Counted from the first letter of the stretch, positions 44,003 through 53,132 are shown. The stretch: DNA of 64,000 bases from Clostridia bacterium (GCA_017450005.1 JAFSYM010000015.1:124001-188000), one strand, 5' to 3'. The notes: generated from the sequence alone by a model not told the origin. Numbers and translations: made by a program.

Positions 44003-45742
44003 ATGATATGCTTGAAAATGACAAAGCCTTTTTATAAAGTTCGTCCGTTTTCCGACCTGCGTGAGCTGATGGATATGAGCGCGAAGCTGTTCGGAGAGCG
44101 CTACGCTTTTGAAGTCAAACGTGAAAACGGCGAACACTATTTCATCACATACAACGAATACCGCAACGAAATCAATGCGCTCGGCACAGCTTTGTTTGAA
44201 ATGGGTCTGTCCAGATCGCGTATTGCGATTGCGGCCGCGAACTGCTATGAATGGTGTTTGTCTTATATGACCGTCGTGTGCGGCGGCGGCGTCATTGTGC
44301 CGACCGACCGTGAACTCGGCGCGGAGGATATATACGGTATTCTGAAAAAAGCCGAGGTTAAGCTGCTGTTCTGCGACAGCAAGATTTTGGAAAAGATCGA
44401 CAAGGAACAGCTCTCCGGCGTTACGCTCGTCTGCTTTAAACAAAAAGAAGACGAAAACGGCGTGCTGTCGTTTGACGCTTTGCTGCGCAAGGGTCGTCGT
44501 CTTCTTTCCGGCGGCAAGAAAGACTATCTGCAGGCCGAAATCGATCCGGAAGCGCTGAGCACTCTCCTGTTTACATCCGGCACGACGGGCACAGCCAAAG
44601 GCGTCATGCTCTGCCAGCGCAACTTCTGCCAGGATGTGCTGCACACAATGGAGGTCGTGCATATCGACCCGGAGGACTGCGGATTGTCCATGCTGCCTCT
44701 GCACCACACATACGAGAGCACGATCATCCTGTTCTGCGCACCGTACTGCGGCGCGAAGGTCACGTTCTGCGAGGGCTTCAAATATGCCCTGCGCAACATG
44801 AAAGAATTCAATCCCACAGTTTTCGTCAGCGTGCCGCTGATTCTGGAGACTGTGCATCGCCGTCTGCTGAAGGCAATCAAGGACAAGCCCCACGGCGAGA
44901 CCAAATTCAAGATCGGCAAAGCGCTGTGCAAGGCCGGCTCCAAGGTCGGACTCGATCTCAAGGAGGTTTTCTTCAAGGAGATTCAGGAGGCGTTCGGCGG
45001 TCACATGCGCCTGATTATCTGCGGCGCGGCGCCGATCGATCCGCAGATTCTGCACGACTTTGACGCGTTCGGCATCCAGATCCTGTTCGGCTACGGCCTG
45101 ACGGAATGCTCGCCCCTGGTCATCATCAACAACGACCGCCTGCACCTGGCCGAGTCGATCGGCGAGCCGCTGCCGGGCGTGGAGGCAAAGATCGACAATC
45201 CCAACGAACAGGGAGTCGGTGAAATCTGCGTGCGCGGTCCGATGGTCATGATGGGCTATTATCAGAATGCGGAAGCAACGCGGGAAGTGATCGACGACGA
45301 GGGTTTCTTCCACACAGGCGACCTCGGCCGTGTGGACGCAAAAAACCACTTCTATATCTGCGGACGCAGCAAAAACGTTATTGTGACCGAAAACGGCAAG
45401 AATATCTTCCCGGAAGAGCTCGAATACCATCTGAGCCGCTTCCCCGTCGTTTCGGATTCCCTCGTGTACGGCGGAGAGGACAGAAAAGGCAAGCTGTCCG
45501 TGATGGCGCATATTCATCCGAACTACGCCGAGATCCGCGAAAAACTCGGCAAAGAGGACGTCACGGATGAGGAAGTCACGGAAGTGATTCAGCAGGTTGT
45601 GGAGCAGACGAACCGTGCCGTACCGCACTTTAAGCGCATTACGCGGTTCACGATCCGAAAGAAGGAATTCATCAAAACGACCACAGCCAAGATTATGCGG
45701 TTCCGCAAGGAAAATATGGAAACCGAAGGCGACGAAGAATAA
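44003..45742 (+). CDS. AMP-forming acyl-CoA synthetase (long-chain fatty acid type)
   Basis: The 579-residue product activates a fatty acid through an acyl-AMP. It has the AMP-binding motif LFTSGTTGTAKG (about residues 186-197), the YGLTECSPL motif (about 358), a GDLGRVD stretch (about 433) and the C-terminal catalytic Lys in KTTTAKIMR (about 564). No membrane segment is seen. ATG 44003 is preferred because GGAAAGTGAG lies just upstream and ATG 43985 would fall within a few bases of the transcription start. The DUF4474 gene follows 19 bases downstream and probably shares the message. Confidence 0.88.
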   Translation: MICLKMTKPFYKVRPFSDLRELMDMSAKLFGERYAFEVKRENGEHYFITYNEYRNEINALGTALFEMGLSRSRIAIAAANCYEWCLSYMTVVCGGGVIVPTDRELGAEDIYGILKKAEVKLLFCDSKILEKIDKEQLSGVTLVCFKQKEDENGVLSFDALLRKGRRLLSGGKKDYLQAEIDPEALSTLLFTSGTTGTAKGVMLCQRNFCQDVLHTMEVVHIDPEDCGLSMLPLHHTYESTIILFCAPYCGAKVTFCEGFKYALRNMKEFNPTVFVSVPLILETVHRRLLKAIKDKPHGETKFKIGKALCKAGSKVGLDLKEVFFKEIQEAFGGHMRLIICGAAPIDPQILHDFDAFGIQILFGYGLTECSPLVIINNDRLHLAESIGEPLPGVEAKIDNPNEQGVGEICVRGPMVMMGYYQNAEATREVIDDEGFFHTGDLGRVDAKNHFYICGRSKNVIVTENGKNIFPEELEYHLSRFPVVSDSLVYGGEDRKGKLSVMAHIHPNYAEIREKLGKEDVTDEEVTEVIQQVVEQTNRAVPHFKRITRFTIRKKEFIKTTTAKIMRFRKENMETEGDEE

Positions 45743-45761
45743 ACGCAAAGGAAACATTTCT

Positions 45762-46970
45762 ATGAAAATGACCGTTTTACAACGCATCCTTGCCTTGATC
45801 CTGAGCATCATCCTCGGCATTTCCGCCTGTACGCCCGCGTTTGCCGCACCAGCACCGCAGCAGGCGCCCGACATGACCAGCGTTTCCGAGTACGAAGCGT
45901 TTATCAAGCAGACGCAGGAGCAGAGCGCCGCTCCCGGTTTTTACCGGTTTCTGCGCACAATGCGGTCTGTGTTCCGGTTTCTGTTTGGTCAGTCGCTGAT
46001 GCCCGACCGCAACTTCAACGTACAGATTGATCCGCTGATCGACAAATACTGCGCCTACATCGCCGCAAATTCCGATCTGGATGTGCACAAGATCCTGACC
46101 AATCTCCCTGAAACCAGTAAGCCGGCTGAGCTGATTGTCACAGTTTTCCATCTCGATACGGCACAGTTACGCGAGCAGATGTTTCGCAAGCGCGACGAGC
46201 TGTGGGGTCAGGGCAAGCACACGCAGGCCATGATCTATTATTTTCTCGGCGTATACTTCAGCATCATGGATCGCTGCGACGTAAAGGCGGTGGACACGGA
46301 TGAGCCGGACGTGCACGAGGTTGTGCTCTACGTCACCTACCGCGACGGTGCGAAACAGGAACTGCGTCCCGGTATTTTCATCAACGATGTAACCGGTGAG
46401 TGCTACAACCTCGACGGCAAAGGCATGGTCGGCACAGGCTTTAACTGCTCGATCTACGAGCTGCTTGTCTACGCGCCGGTGAACGCGTGGATGCGTGATT
46501 TCGGTTTCTGCATCTGGTATGATCTGGCATGCTATATCTCCCCGGACTGGATGTGGAACTACACCACCCGCCGCTTCAAGTTCCGGTACGACGGCCTGGA
46601 TTGGATGATCCAGATCTGGAAAGGCAGCTATCTGATCACCAACGGCGGCGAAATCGGCATCTATAACCGCGACAAATCCAGAATCGGCACCTACTACGAC
46701 TGCGTATCGGATGAGGATATGCTGGAAATGTCAATGACTGTTTCACACGGCGACGAGATCCTGGTCGATCTCCCGGCTGCCCGGCACTGGTGGATCAACG
46801 GATTCAAGATGGGCAAGGCGCGCTGCAAACCGTCCGCTCTGACGATGCGCGCGACAATTGTAATGCGGGATGAAGCGATGCGCGACGCGTTCTGCAAGGC
46901 GATCGACCGCAACTACCGTCGGGACGTGAAGTACACGACAGACGGACTGAAGGTGTATCTGACGTGGTAA
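45762..46970 (+). CDS. Secreted DUF4474 domain protein
   Basis: The 402-residue product has a signal peptide (about residues 1-28, ending ...TPAFA-AP, with an alternative lipobox at ISAC) and a C-terminal DUF4474 domain (about 250-400) recognised by PVNAWMRDFGFCIWYD, YDGLDWMIQIWKG and GGEIGIYNRD segments. The function of DUF4474 is unknown; it is mostly found in exported proteins of gut Clostridia. AAAGGAAA precedes ATG 45762. It ends the ligase transcription unit at the terminator starting 47026 and borders the phage head module. Confidence 0.85.
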   Translation: MKMTVLQRILALILSIILGISACTPAFAAPAPQQAPDMTSVSEYEAFIKQTQEQSAAPGFYRFLRTMRSVFRFLFGQSLMPDRNFNVQIDPLIDKYCAYIAANSDLDVHKILTNLPETSKPAELIVTVFHLDTAQLREQMFRKRDELWGQGKHTQAMIYYFLGVYFSIMDRCDVKAVDTDEPDVHEVVLYVTYRDGAKQELRPGIFINDVTGECYNLDGKGMVGTGFNCSIYELLVYAPVNAWMRDFGFCIWYDLACYISPDWMWNYTTRRFKFRYDGLDWMIQIWKGSYLITNGGEIGIYNRDKSRIGTYYDCVSDEDMLEMSMTVSHGDEILVDLPAARHWWINGFKMGKARCKPSALTMRATIVMRDEAMRDAFCKAIDRNYRRDVKYTTDGLKVYLTW

Positions 46971-47025
46971 ATGTAAACAAAGTGTTAAACTTCCATAGTT
47001 TTGAATAAAAAACGAATCTTTTATT

Positions 47026-47063
47026 CCCCGGTTGCACTGTTTGGTGCATCCGGGGTTCTTTTT
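47026..47063 (+). terminator. Terminator between DUF4474 gene and phage head module
   Basis: CCCCGG plus TGCAC (47026-47036) pairs with GTGCA plus CCGGGG (47044-47055), followed by TTCTTTTT. A small GAAGTG/CACTTC hairpin (47071-47087) then precedes the terS ribosome site. Confidence 0.92.
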
Positions 47064-47102
47064 ATGTCCGGAAGTGAAGAACACTTCAAGGAGTGAAGCG
47101 CC

Positions 47103-47624
47103 ATGAAAAAACCGAACCGCAAGGAAATGCTGTTCTGCCTGTATTACATTCAGGACAGAAACGGCAGAGCCGCCGCTGCCAATGCCGGGTATGCCGATCC
47201 GGCGCAGGCTGCCGTGCGGCTGCTGAAACGACCGGAGATCCGCAAGGCGATCGCGGAGAACGCGCCCGCACCGAGCGCAGACCCCGCAGAGATTCTGGCG
47301 GGTTACCGCAAGCTTGCGTTCGGCTCCGGCGCCGACGCCCTGAAGCTGCTCTTCGGCAGCGTACCGCCCGACGCATTCGACACACTTGATCTTTTCAACG
47401 TCGCGGAGATCAAGCGTCCGAAGGACGGCGCGCTGGAAATCAAGTTCTTTGACCGGCTGAAAGCGCTCGAGCATTTGCAGCAGTTTTCCGATACGGATCA
47501 GACCGATCCGGCTCTGCCGCTGTACCGCGCGCTCATGCGCTCCGTCCCGCAGCCGGGAAAAGACACGGGAGGTGACGCGCTGTGCCCCTATCCGATTTCG
47601 GACGATTTTCCGCAAAGCAACTGA
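47103..47624 (+). CDS. terS: Phage terminase small subunit (PBSX/XtmA type)
   Basis: The 173-residue product has a helix-turn-helix region like Terminase_2 proteins (RKEMLFCLYYIQDRNGRAAAANAGYA, shortened; about residues 6-30), a linker helix and the C-terminal FFDRLKALEHL segment (about 118-128) typical of PBSX-type small subunits, which recognise DNA for packaging. AAGGAG (47088-47093) is nine bases before ATG 47103. Its 3' end overlaps the large subunit by 43 bases. No phage early gene lies upstream. Confidence 0.85.
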   Translation: MKKPNRKEMLFCLYYIQDRNGRAAAANAGYADPAQAAVRLLKRPEIRKAIAENAPAPSADPAEILAGYRKLAFGSGADALKLLFGSVPPDAFDTLDLFNVAEIKRPKDGALEIKFFDRLKALEHLQQFSDTDQTDPALPLYRALMRSVPQPGKDTGGDALCPYPISDDFPQSN

Positions 47625-48841
47625 CCGTGCTCACCTGGTGGTGCGACAACAGCCCGCACCGCGGCTGTGACGCGATTCTATGCGACGGCGCCGTGCGTTC
47701 CGGCAAGACAGTCTGCATGACGCTGTCGTTCATCTTCTGGGCATTCTACCGTTTCACGGACACATCGTTCGCCCTGTGCGGCAAGACCATTGCGTCGCTG
47801 CGGCGTAACATACTCGCGCCCATGCTGCCGCTTCTGCGGGAGCTTGGGTTCGAGTGCACGGAAAAGCTCTCGCACAACGTCGTGGAGATCCGGCGCGACA
47901 ATGTGACGCTGCGGTTCTATCTCTTCGGCGGTAAAGACGAGGGCTCTGCCGCGCTGATCCAGGGCATGACGCTCGGCGGCGTGCTGATGGACGAGGTTGC
48001 ACTGATGCCGCGTTCGTTCGTCGAGCAGGCCATGGCGCGCTGCTCGCTGCCGGGTGCTAAGCTCTGGTTTAACTGCAATCCGGAGAACCCGTACCACTGG
48101 TTTTACCGCGAATGGGTTGTGCACGCAAGGAGAAAGAACTGCCTGTACCTGCACTTTACAATGGACGACAATCCGTCGCTGAGTGCGGATGTACGCAGGC
48201 GGTACGAGAATCTGTACTCCGGCGCTTTCTATGAGCGGTTCATCCGCGGCCGATGGGTCAATGTGTCGGGGCTGGTCTATCCGATGTTCAGCACACAGCA
48301 GCACGTCGCATCCCTGCAGGGAACGCCCTGCCGATTGTTCATTTCGTGCGACTACGGCACCGTCAACCCTTCCTCCTTCGGGCTGTGGGGACTGGGAACG
48401 GACGGCGTGTGGACGCGCATGCGCGAGTACTATCACGACTCGCGCAAAACAGGCGAACAGCGTACCGACGAAGAACATTACGCAGGACTTGAGGCGCTCG
48501 CAGACAGCCGGCAGATCGAAGCCGTGATTGTCGACCCGTCCGCCGCGAGCTTTATGGCGTGCATCCGCCGTCACGGACGCTTCCGCGTTGTGCCCGCAGA
48601 CAACGACGTACTCGACGGCATACGCAACGTGTCCTGCGCACTGAAAGAAAACAGAATCCGGATCGACCCGTCCTGCAAGGATACGATTCGGGAATTTGCG
48701 CTGTACAGATGGGACGAGAACAGCGCGCGCGACGTACCAAAAAAGCAGAACGACCATGCAATGGACGATCTGCGCTATTTTGTGACCACGGTTTTGACCG
48801 GCACGGACGACGGGTTCTACTCCGTGGCGGTCGAACGCTGA
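47582..48841 (+). CDS. terL: Phage terminase large subunit (PBSX/XtmB type)
   Basis: The 419-residue product is the packaging motor and nuclease. Walker A is DGAVRSGKT (about residues 35-43), Walker B is VLMDEVAL (about 136), and the RNase H-like nuclease keeps its acidic residues in SCDYGTVNP (about 255), IVDPSAASF (about 315) and DHAMDDLRYF (about 388). All motifs expected for activity are intact. It starts with GTG 47582, supported by GGGAGGTGAC seven bases upstream, inside terS. Length is typical for the PBSX/XtmB family. Confidence 0.93.
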   Translation: MPLSDFGRFSAKQLTVLTWWCDNSPHRGCDAILCDGAVRSGKTVCMTLSFIFWAFYRFTDTSFALCGKTIASLRRNILAPMLPLLRELGFECTEKLSHNVVEIRRDNVTLRFYLFGGKDEGSAALIQGMTLGGVLMDEVALMPRSFVEQAMARCSLPGAKLWFNCNPENPYHWFYREWVVHARRKNCLYLHFTMDDNPSLSADVRRRYENLYSGAFYERFIRGRWVNVSGLVYPMFSTQQHVASLQGTPCRLFISCDYGTVNPSSFGLWGLGTDGVWTRMREYYHDSRKTGEQRTDEEHYAGLEALADSRQIEAVIVDPSAASFMACIRRHGRFRVVPADNDVLDGIRNVSCALKENRIRIDPSCKDTIREFALYRWDENSARDVPKKQNDHAMDDLRYFVTTVLTGTDDGFYSVAVER

Positions 48842-48884
48842 TGCAGTCACGGATTCCAATGCGTGATTGCCGAAGGAGGTTATT

Positions 48885-50033
48885 ATGGCATTCAAAAAGA
48901 AGAAAGCCGCGCCTGCCGTGCCGGTGCAGACCGCACAGCGATCCGCTCTTGCGGGCGATCCGCTTTCTCCGCTCGACCGGTTCACACCGGCGGCGTCACC
49001 CCGCTTTGCGCTGTATGAAGCATTGCGTGAGGCCGTACCGCTGATCGACGCGGCGATCGGCAAACTTGTGCGGCTGACGCTGGGCTTCGAGGCACACTGC
49101 ACGGACGCGGCAGCAGACCGGGCACTGCAATCCTTCATCGGAGGCGTTCCGCTGGCGGGCTGCGGATGCGGCGTGCACGCTTTTCTGAGCAGTTACCTCG
49201 AACAGCTTCTCACGTGCGGCACGGCCGTCGGTGAGATCATCGTGCAGAGCGGTCATGTGGCCGGTCTGTACAACGCGCCGCTGCAGAATATCGAACTGCG
49301 CCGAGCTCCGGACGGCTTTACGGCCCAAGTGTATGCGGGAAGCACGGTCAAAGCGCCGGTACCGTATCCGGAACTGGTGCTTCTCTCCGCGCTGAATCCT
49401 GCGCCCGGTTCGCTGCACGGCACCTCTCTGCTGCACGGACTGCCGTTTGTGTCCTCCGTGCTGCTGAAAATCTTTGCCGCCACGGGAGAAAACTGGGAAC
49501 GGCTCGGAAACGTGCGTTTTGCCGTCACCTACAAGCCGCAGAACGACGCAGTGGACCGCGCCTACGCCAAGGAACGCGCCATGCAGGTAGCCAAAGCATG
49601 GAGCGACGCCATGCAGCCTGGCAGCCGCGCGAAAGACTTTGTCACCGTGGGCGACGTATCCATCCGTGTGATCGGCGCAGATTGTCCGATCCCGGACAGC
49701 ACGGCAAGCGTACGTCAGATGCTCGAGCAGATTCTTGCCAAGACCGGTCTGCCGCCGTTTCTGCTGGGGCTGTCGTGGTCGTCCACCGAGCGCATGTCGT
49801 CCCAGCAGGCAGACGTACTCACCAGCGAGCTGGAGTCCTATCGCGCGCTGCTCACACCCGTGCTCCTACAGATTCTGCGCACATATCTGCGCCTTGAAGG
49901 CTATGCCGACGAGCCGCAGATCGAATGGAACGATATTACATTGCAGGACGAGGTGGAGCTCAGCCGGGCAAGGCTGTACAATGCGCAGGCGCAGCAGCTT
50001 CTGCGCACGAAAGCCAAGGAGGACCAAACATGA
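48885..50033 (+). CDS. Phage portal protein
   Basis: The 382-residue product fits the PBSX/SPP1-like portal family: a basic N-terminus, alpha/beta core, a region with GNVRFAVTYKPQ (about 207) and the C-terminal helix ending. A conserved-looking segment TGLPPFLLGLSWSSTERMSSQQADVL (shortened; about 287-310) corresponds to the portal 'wing/clip' area in related proteins. Portals form the dodecameric DNA gate at one capsid vertex. ATG 48885 has AAGGAGG (48873-48879) upstream, giving clear start choice. It is somewhat shorter than PBSX portals. The stop overlaps the protease gene by ATGA. Confidence 0.82.
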   Translation: MAFKKKKAAPAVPVQTAQRSALAGDPLSPLDRFTPAASPRFALYEALREAVPLIDAAIGKLVRLTLGFEAHCTDAAADRALQSFIGGVPLAGCGCGVHAFLSSYLEQLLTCGTAVGEIIVQSGHVAGLYNAPLQNIELRRAPDGFTAQVYAGSTVKAPVPYPELVLLSALNPAPGSLHGTSLLHGLPFVSSVLLKIFAATGENWERLGNVRFAVTYKPQNDAVDRAYAKERAMQVAKAWSDAMQPGSRAKDFVTVGDVSIRVIGADCPIPDSTASVRQMLEQILAKTGLPPFLLGLSWSSTERMSSQQADVLTSELESYRALLTPVLLQILRTYLRLEGYADEPQIEWNDITLQDEVELSRARLYNAQAQQLLRTKAKEDQT

Positions 50034-50998
50034 GAAAAAGCTATACGTCTGTAATTCCGCAAGCGCAGAACACGCTGACGGCACAAGATCTTGCACGCAT
50101 CGAACAGCAGACGCGCACACCGCCCGATCCGGACGCGCTGTACACCTTTTCGGTCAAGCTCTGCGACAACGAAATTGACCGGGACGGCGAACGGTTCGAC
50201 ATCGAAGCACTTGAAACGCTCGCTCAACTGTATGTGGGCAAAACCGGTCTGTTCGATCACAGCATGCAAAGCCGCGATCAGGTTGCGCGCATCTTCGACG
50301 CCGAGGTTCGCACAGATCCGCAAAGGCAGACCGAGACGGGCGAAGCGTACACATATGTGTTCGCACGCGCATATATGCCCCTCACGGACGAGAACCGTTC
50401 GCTGCGCGCAGAGATCGACGCCGGGATCAAGCGCGAGGTCAGCGTACACTGCGCCGCGTCGACACGCTGCAGTATCTGCGGCGCAGATATGCGCACCAAT
50501 CCCTGCGCACACAAAAAGGGCGACATCATCAACGGACAGGTCTGTCATCATGTGCATTCCGATGTGACGGACGTGTACGAATGGTCGTTCGTCGCCGTTC
50601 CCGCGCAGCGCACTGCCGGCGTGGTCAAATCATTTCAGAATCAGGAGGAGCCTATGCAGGACATTCTCTCATCGCTCAAAAAGTCCGCGGATGCGATTAC
50701 GCTTTCCGCCAAGGAAGTCAACGACCTGCAAAAGCAGATCGGCGCGCTGGAATCCGATGCCGCAGTCGGCAAGGCATACCGCGAGCAGCTTCTGCACGAA
50801 GCAGTGCGGCTCGGTCTTGCGGCGATGCCGGATCTCGACGGGGAAACGCTGAGCGGCGTGTGCGGCAAGCTCACGCATGACGAGCTGCGCGCGCTCTCGA
50901 AGAGCTTTTCCGCGCTTGCAAACCGCCGCATACCGATGCATCCGCAGCTCATGTCCACCGATACGCCGGACGACACAAACGGCGCATTCTTAATCTAA
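50030..50998 (+). CDS. Prohead protease with C-terminal scaffold region
   Basis: The 322-residue product joins a U35-like prohead protease domain (residues about 36-200) to a helical scaffold-like tail (about 209-322). Catalytic candidates are His77 (GLFDHSMQS) and Ser138 (REVSVHCA). A cysteine/histidine cluster (Cys147, Cys150, Cys159, His161, Cys172, His173) follows the serine and may bind zinc. A second ribosome site, AGGAGGAG, precedes in-frame Met209, so the tail is probably also made alone. The start at ATG 50030 overlaps the portal stop and has AAGGAGGA upstream. XkdF-type fusions are the closest known relatives. Confidence 0.82.
   Translation: MRKSYTSVIPQAQNTLTAQDLARIEQQTRTPPDPDALYTFSVKLCDNEIDRDGERFDIEALETLAQLYVGKTGLFDHSMQSRDQVARIFDAEVRTDPQRQTETGEAYTYVFARAYMPLTDENRSLRAEIDAGIKREVSVHCAASTRCSICGADMRTNPCAHKKGDIINGQVCHHVHSDVTDVYEWSFVAVPAQRTAGVVKSFQNQEEPMQDILSSLKKSADAITLSAKEVNDLQKQIGALESDAAVGKAYREQLLHEAVRLGLAAMPDLDGETLSGVCGKLTHDELRALSKSFSALANRRIPMHPQLMSTDTPDDTNGAFLI
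50654..50998 (+). CDS. Nested scaffold protein from internal start
   Basis: ATG 50654 lies in frame within the protease gene at codon 209 and has AGGAGGAG (50643-50650) three to four bases upstream, as good as any start in the module. The 114-residue product would be helical (LSSLKKSADAITLSAKEVND opening) and correspond to the capsid assembly scaffold, as in lambda C/Nu3 and related protease-scaffold arrangements. The spacing is a little short. The existence of the separate product is inference. Confidence 0.6.
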   Translation: MQDILSSLKKSADAITLSAKEVNDLQKQIGALESDAAVGKAYREQLLHEAVRLGLAAMPDLDGETLSGVCGKLTHDELRALSKSFSALANRRIPMHPQLMSTDTPDDTNGAFLI

Positions 50999-51011
50999 TG
51001 GAGGTATTCAT

Positions 51012-51353
51012 ATGAATCTTTCCGCAAACGGTTTCTTACAGGCCGCTCTGACCATGTGTACCGCCGGTCCGATCAGCGCGGGCACGCCCGTCAAGCTGAC
51101 TGACAGCTTCACGGTTTCCGCCGCCGAAGCGGACGACGCTTTCATCGGCGTTGCACTCACCGGCGACGAACGCTTCTGCTGCGTACAGATGCGCGGCAGC
51201 ATGACGCTCCCCTGCTCCGGCACATTGCCGCAGGTCGGCCCCGCCGTTCTGGCCGCCGACGGTGAAGGCGGCGTCAAGTCCGTCGAAAACGGGTCGAACG
51301 TACTCATCCTGGCCGTGGATGAAACGGCCGGAACCGTGACCTGTATTCTGTAA
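51012..51353 (+). CDS. Capsid decoration-like protein
   Basis: The 113-residue product is small, beta-rich and lies directly before the major capsid gene, the position of head decoration (gpD-like or DUF2190-like) proteins. Segments such as GPISAGTPVKLT, FIGVALTGD and GPAVLAADGEGGV match the general DUF2190 pattern of repeated small beta hairpins. TGGAGG precedes ATG 51012. It could stabilise the expanded capsid. The family call is tentative. Confidence 0.6.
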   Translation: MNLSANGFLQAALTMCTAGPISAGTPVKLTDSFTVSAAEADDAFIGVALTGDERFCCVQMRGSMTLPCSGTLPQVGPAVLAADGEGGVKSVENGSNVLILAVDETAGTVTCIL

Positions 51354-51368
51354 AAGGAGGAATGACAC

Positions 51369-52379
51369 ATGGCATTTGATTCGCTCAGACTGGAAAAGGG
51401 TCTGTACACCACAGGGCGATCCTTCACAGGGGCGCTCGAAGCGCTTGACCCGTCCGAACAGTACAAGGGTACCGCGCTTGAAGGACTGGACGCATACCAG
51501 CGCCAGCTCAAGCGTTTTGACATCCGCATCAGCGGTCCCGGCAGCAGCGCGGTGGAGAAGTTCTTCGCCACAACCGATTCGGCGGCACTGTTTCCGGAAT
51601 ACGTCTCGCGCGCGGTACGGCAGGGCATGGAGGAAGCGGATCTGCTCTCTTCCATCGTCGCCGCCACCACGCAGATTGACTCGCTCGACTATCGTTCGAT
51701 TGAATCTGTTCCGACAGACGCTGACCGTGTGCTTTCGCCGGTCGCGGAAGGTGCGTTCATTCCCGAAACGCAGGTGCGCACACAGGAAAACCTGGTGCGT
51801 CTGCACAAGCGTGGCAGAATGCTGACCGCTTCCTATGAGGCAATCCGATTCCAGAAGCTCGATCTGTTCACGATCACGCTCAAGCAGATTGGCGCATATA
51901 TCGCCCGCATGCAGTTTGCCGATGCGGTCGATACGCTTCGCAACGGCGACGGCAACAACAACGCTGCTGCGGTCATGAATGTTGCAGATACGACAAACCA
52001 CACGATCAGTTATGACGATCTGGTGGATTTCTGGAACCTGTTTTCTCCCTACAGCCTGCGCACAATGATCGCCTCTCCCGCCACACTCGCAAAGCTGCTC
52101 AAGCTCCCTGCATTTCAGGATGCAAACGCCGGCTTCTCTTTCCAGAGTACCGGCAAGATGATCACACCGATCGGCGCACAGCTTCTGCGTTCCGGCGCGG
52201 TTGCGGATGATGAAGTGATCGGTCTGGACAACACCTGCGCACTGGAAATGATTAAAGCAGGCGACGTAACGACGGAGTTTGACAAGCTGATCGACCGTCA
52301 GATCGAACGCGCCGCCATTACCGCAACCACGGGCTTTTCAAAGATCTTCCGCGACGCATCGCGCGTTCTGCATATCTGA
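51369..52379 (+). CDS. Phage major capsid protein (HK97 fold)
   Basis: The 336-residue product matches phage major capsid proteins of the PBSX/XkdG-like type. The N-arm (residues 1-55) is followed by SSAVEKFFATTDSAALFPEYVS, an N-terminal strand region, the IPETQV hairpin (E-loop position, about 135), a long spine helix (about 150-190), and the A-domain with GLDNTCALEMIKAGDV (about 282) near the C-terminus. AAAAGGAGG precedes ATG 51369. The gene is intact and of usual length. Confidence 0.82.
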   Translation: MAFDSLRLEKGLYTTGRSFTGALEALDPSEQYKGTALEGLDAYQRQLKRFDIRISGPGSSAVEKFFATTDSAALFPEYVSRAVRQGMEEADLLSSIVAATTQIDSLDYRSIESVPTDADRVLSPVAEGAFIPETQVRTQENLVRLHKRGRMLTASYEAIRFQKLDLFTITLKQIGAYIARMQFADAVDTLRNGDGNNNAAAVMNVADTTNHTISYDDLVDFWNLFSPYSLRTMIASPATLAKLLKLPAFQDANAGFSFQSTGKMITPIGAQLLRSGAVADDEVIGLDNTCALEMIKAGDVTTEFDKLIDRQIERAAITATTGFSKIFRDASRVLHI

Positions 52380-52391
52380 CGGAGGCGCGGC

Positions 52392-52751
52392 ATGAACGAA
52401 TGGAACGTACTGGCATGTCTGCACACCCTCCTGCCGGTCGCGGACGATGAACGGGGCGATCTGCTCGCGATTTGCCGCGCATCAGCAGAAACGCTCACGG
52501 CGCGGCTGAAAGACACGGCAGATCCGACCGATCCGCGACTTGCGCGCGCCGCGGCCGGACACGCTTACTACAGCTACATGCTGCGCAAATGCGCCGAGGA
52601 CGCCGAAATGACCTACTTCAAAGCGGGCGACGTCACGGTGCACCGTGCGGGCGACGCCGTGCTCGTGCGTGCCGCAAAGGTGCGCGACGAGCTGATGCTG
52701 CCCGCGCTGGAGCTGCTGCGTGACGACGGATTTCTGTTCCGCAGCGTATGA
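52392..52751 (+). CDS. Head-tail connector-like protein
   Basis: The 119-residue helical product follows the capsid gene, the usual site of gp6/YqbG-like connectors that sit beneath the portal. It has an N-terminal helix pair and an ARAAAGHAYYSYMLRK helix (about residues 53-68). No stronger family signature is visible. ACGGAGG precedes ATG 52392. The call rests on size, fold pattern and position. Confidence 0.55.
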   Translation: MNEWNVLACLHTLLPVADDERGDLLAICRASAETLTARLKDTADPTDPRLARAAAGHAYYSYMLRKCAEDAEMTYFKAGDVTVHRAGDAVLVRAAKVRDELMLPALELLRDDGFLFRSV

Positions 52752-52784
52752 ATCTGCACCCGGCAAGCCTGAAAGGAGACGCAA

Positions 52785-53132
52785 ATGCATATCGCACAAT
52801 TCATCGACCGATACGGCCGCAAGGCAAAACTGAAGCAGGAGGACGGCTGGGAAAGCACGCCGTTTCACTGCTTTCTGCAGCCCTTGCGGTATAAAAACAA
52901 AATGTATCTCTACGGCGTGAACACACGCATCGGCTACAATGCACAGGGTTACTACCTGTATATCGGCCCGCCGGAGCATGATCTGACTGCACTGGCGGAC
53001 AACGTGACGCTGTGCATAGGCAATGAGCGGTACCGCATCGACCGAGCCGAAAAGGTCTACTGCGGCGAACAGCTCTACTATGTATGGGCGATCGTTCGCA
53101 CGGTCGTGGAAGAAAGCGAGGAATCCTTATGA
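52785..53132 (+). CDS. Head-closure-like protein
   Basis: The 115-residue beta-rich product (KLKQEDGW, YLYIGPPEH, DLTALADNVTL) lies where head-closure or stopper proteins (XkdH/gp16-like) are encoded. AAAGGAGAC precedes ATG 52785, and its stop overlaps the next start (ATGA). The call is by position and size; the family was not recognised directly. Confidence 0.5.
   Translation: MHIAQFIDRYGRKAKLKQEDGWESTPFHCFLQPLRYKNKMYLYGVNTRIGYNAQGYYLYIGPPEHDLTALADNVTLCIGNERYRIDRAEKVYCGEQLYYVWAIVRTVVEESEESL

Noticed and set aside
43862..45907. A 681-codon open frame on the minus strand opposite the acyl-CoA ligase
   Set aside because: The plus strand encodes a clear AMP-binding enzyme with its promoter; the antisense frame has no ribosome site or recognisable domain and is a by-product of GC-rich codon usage. 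Similar long antisense frames opposite ftsK, lacZ, asnB and the TgpA gene were rejected on the same grounds.
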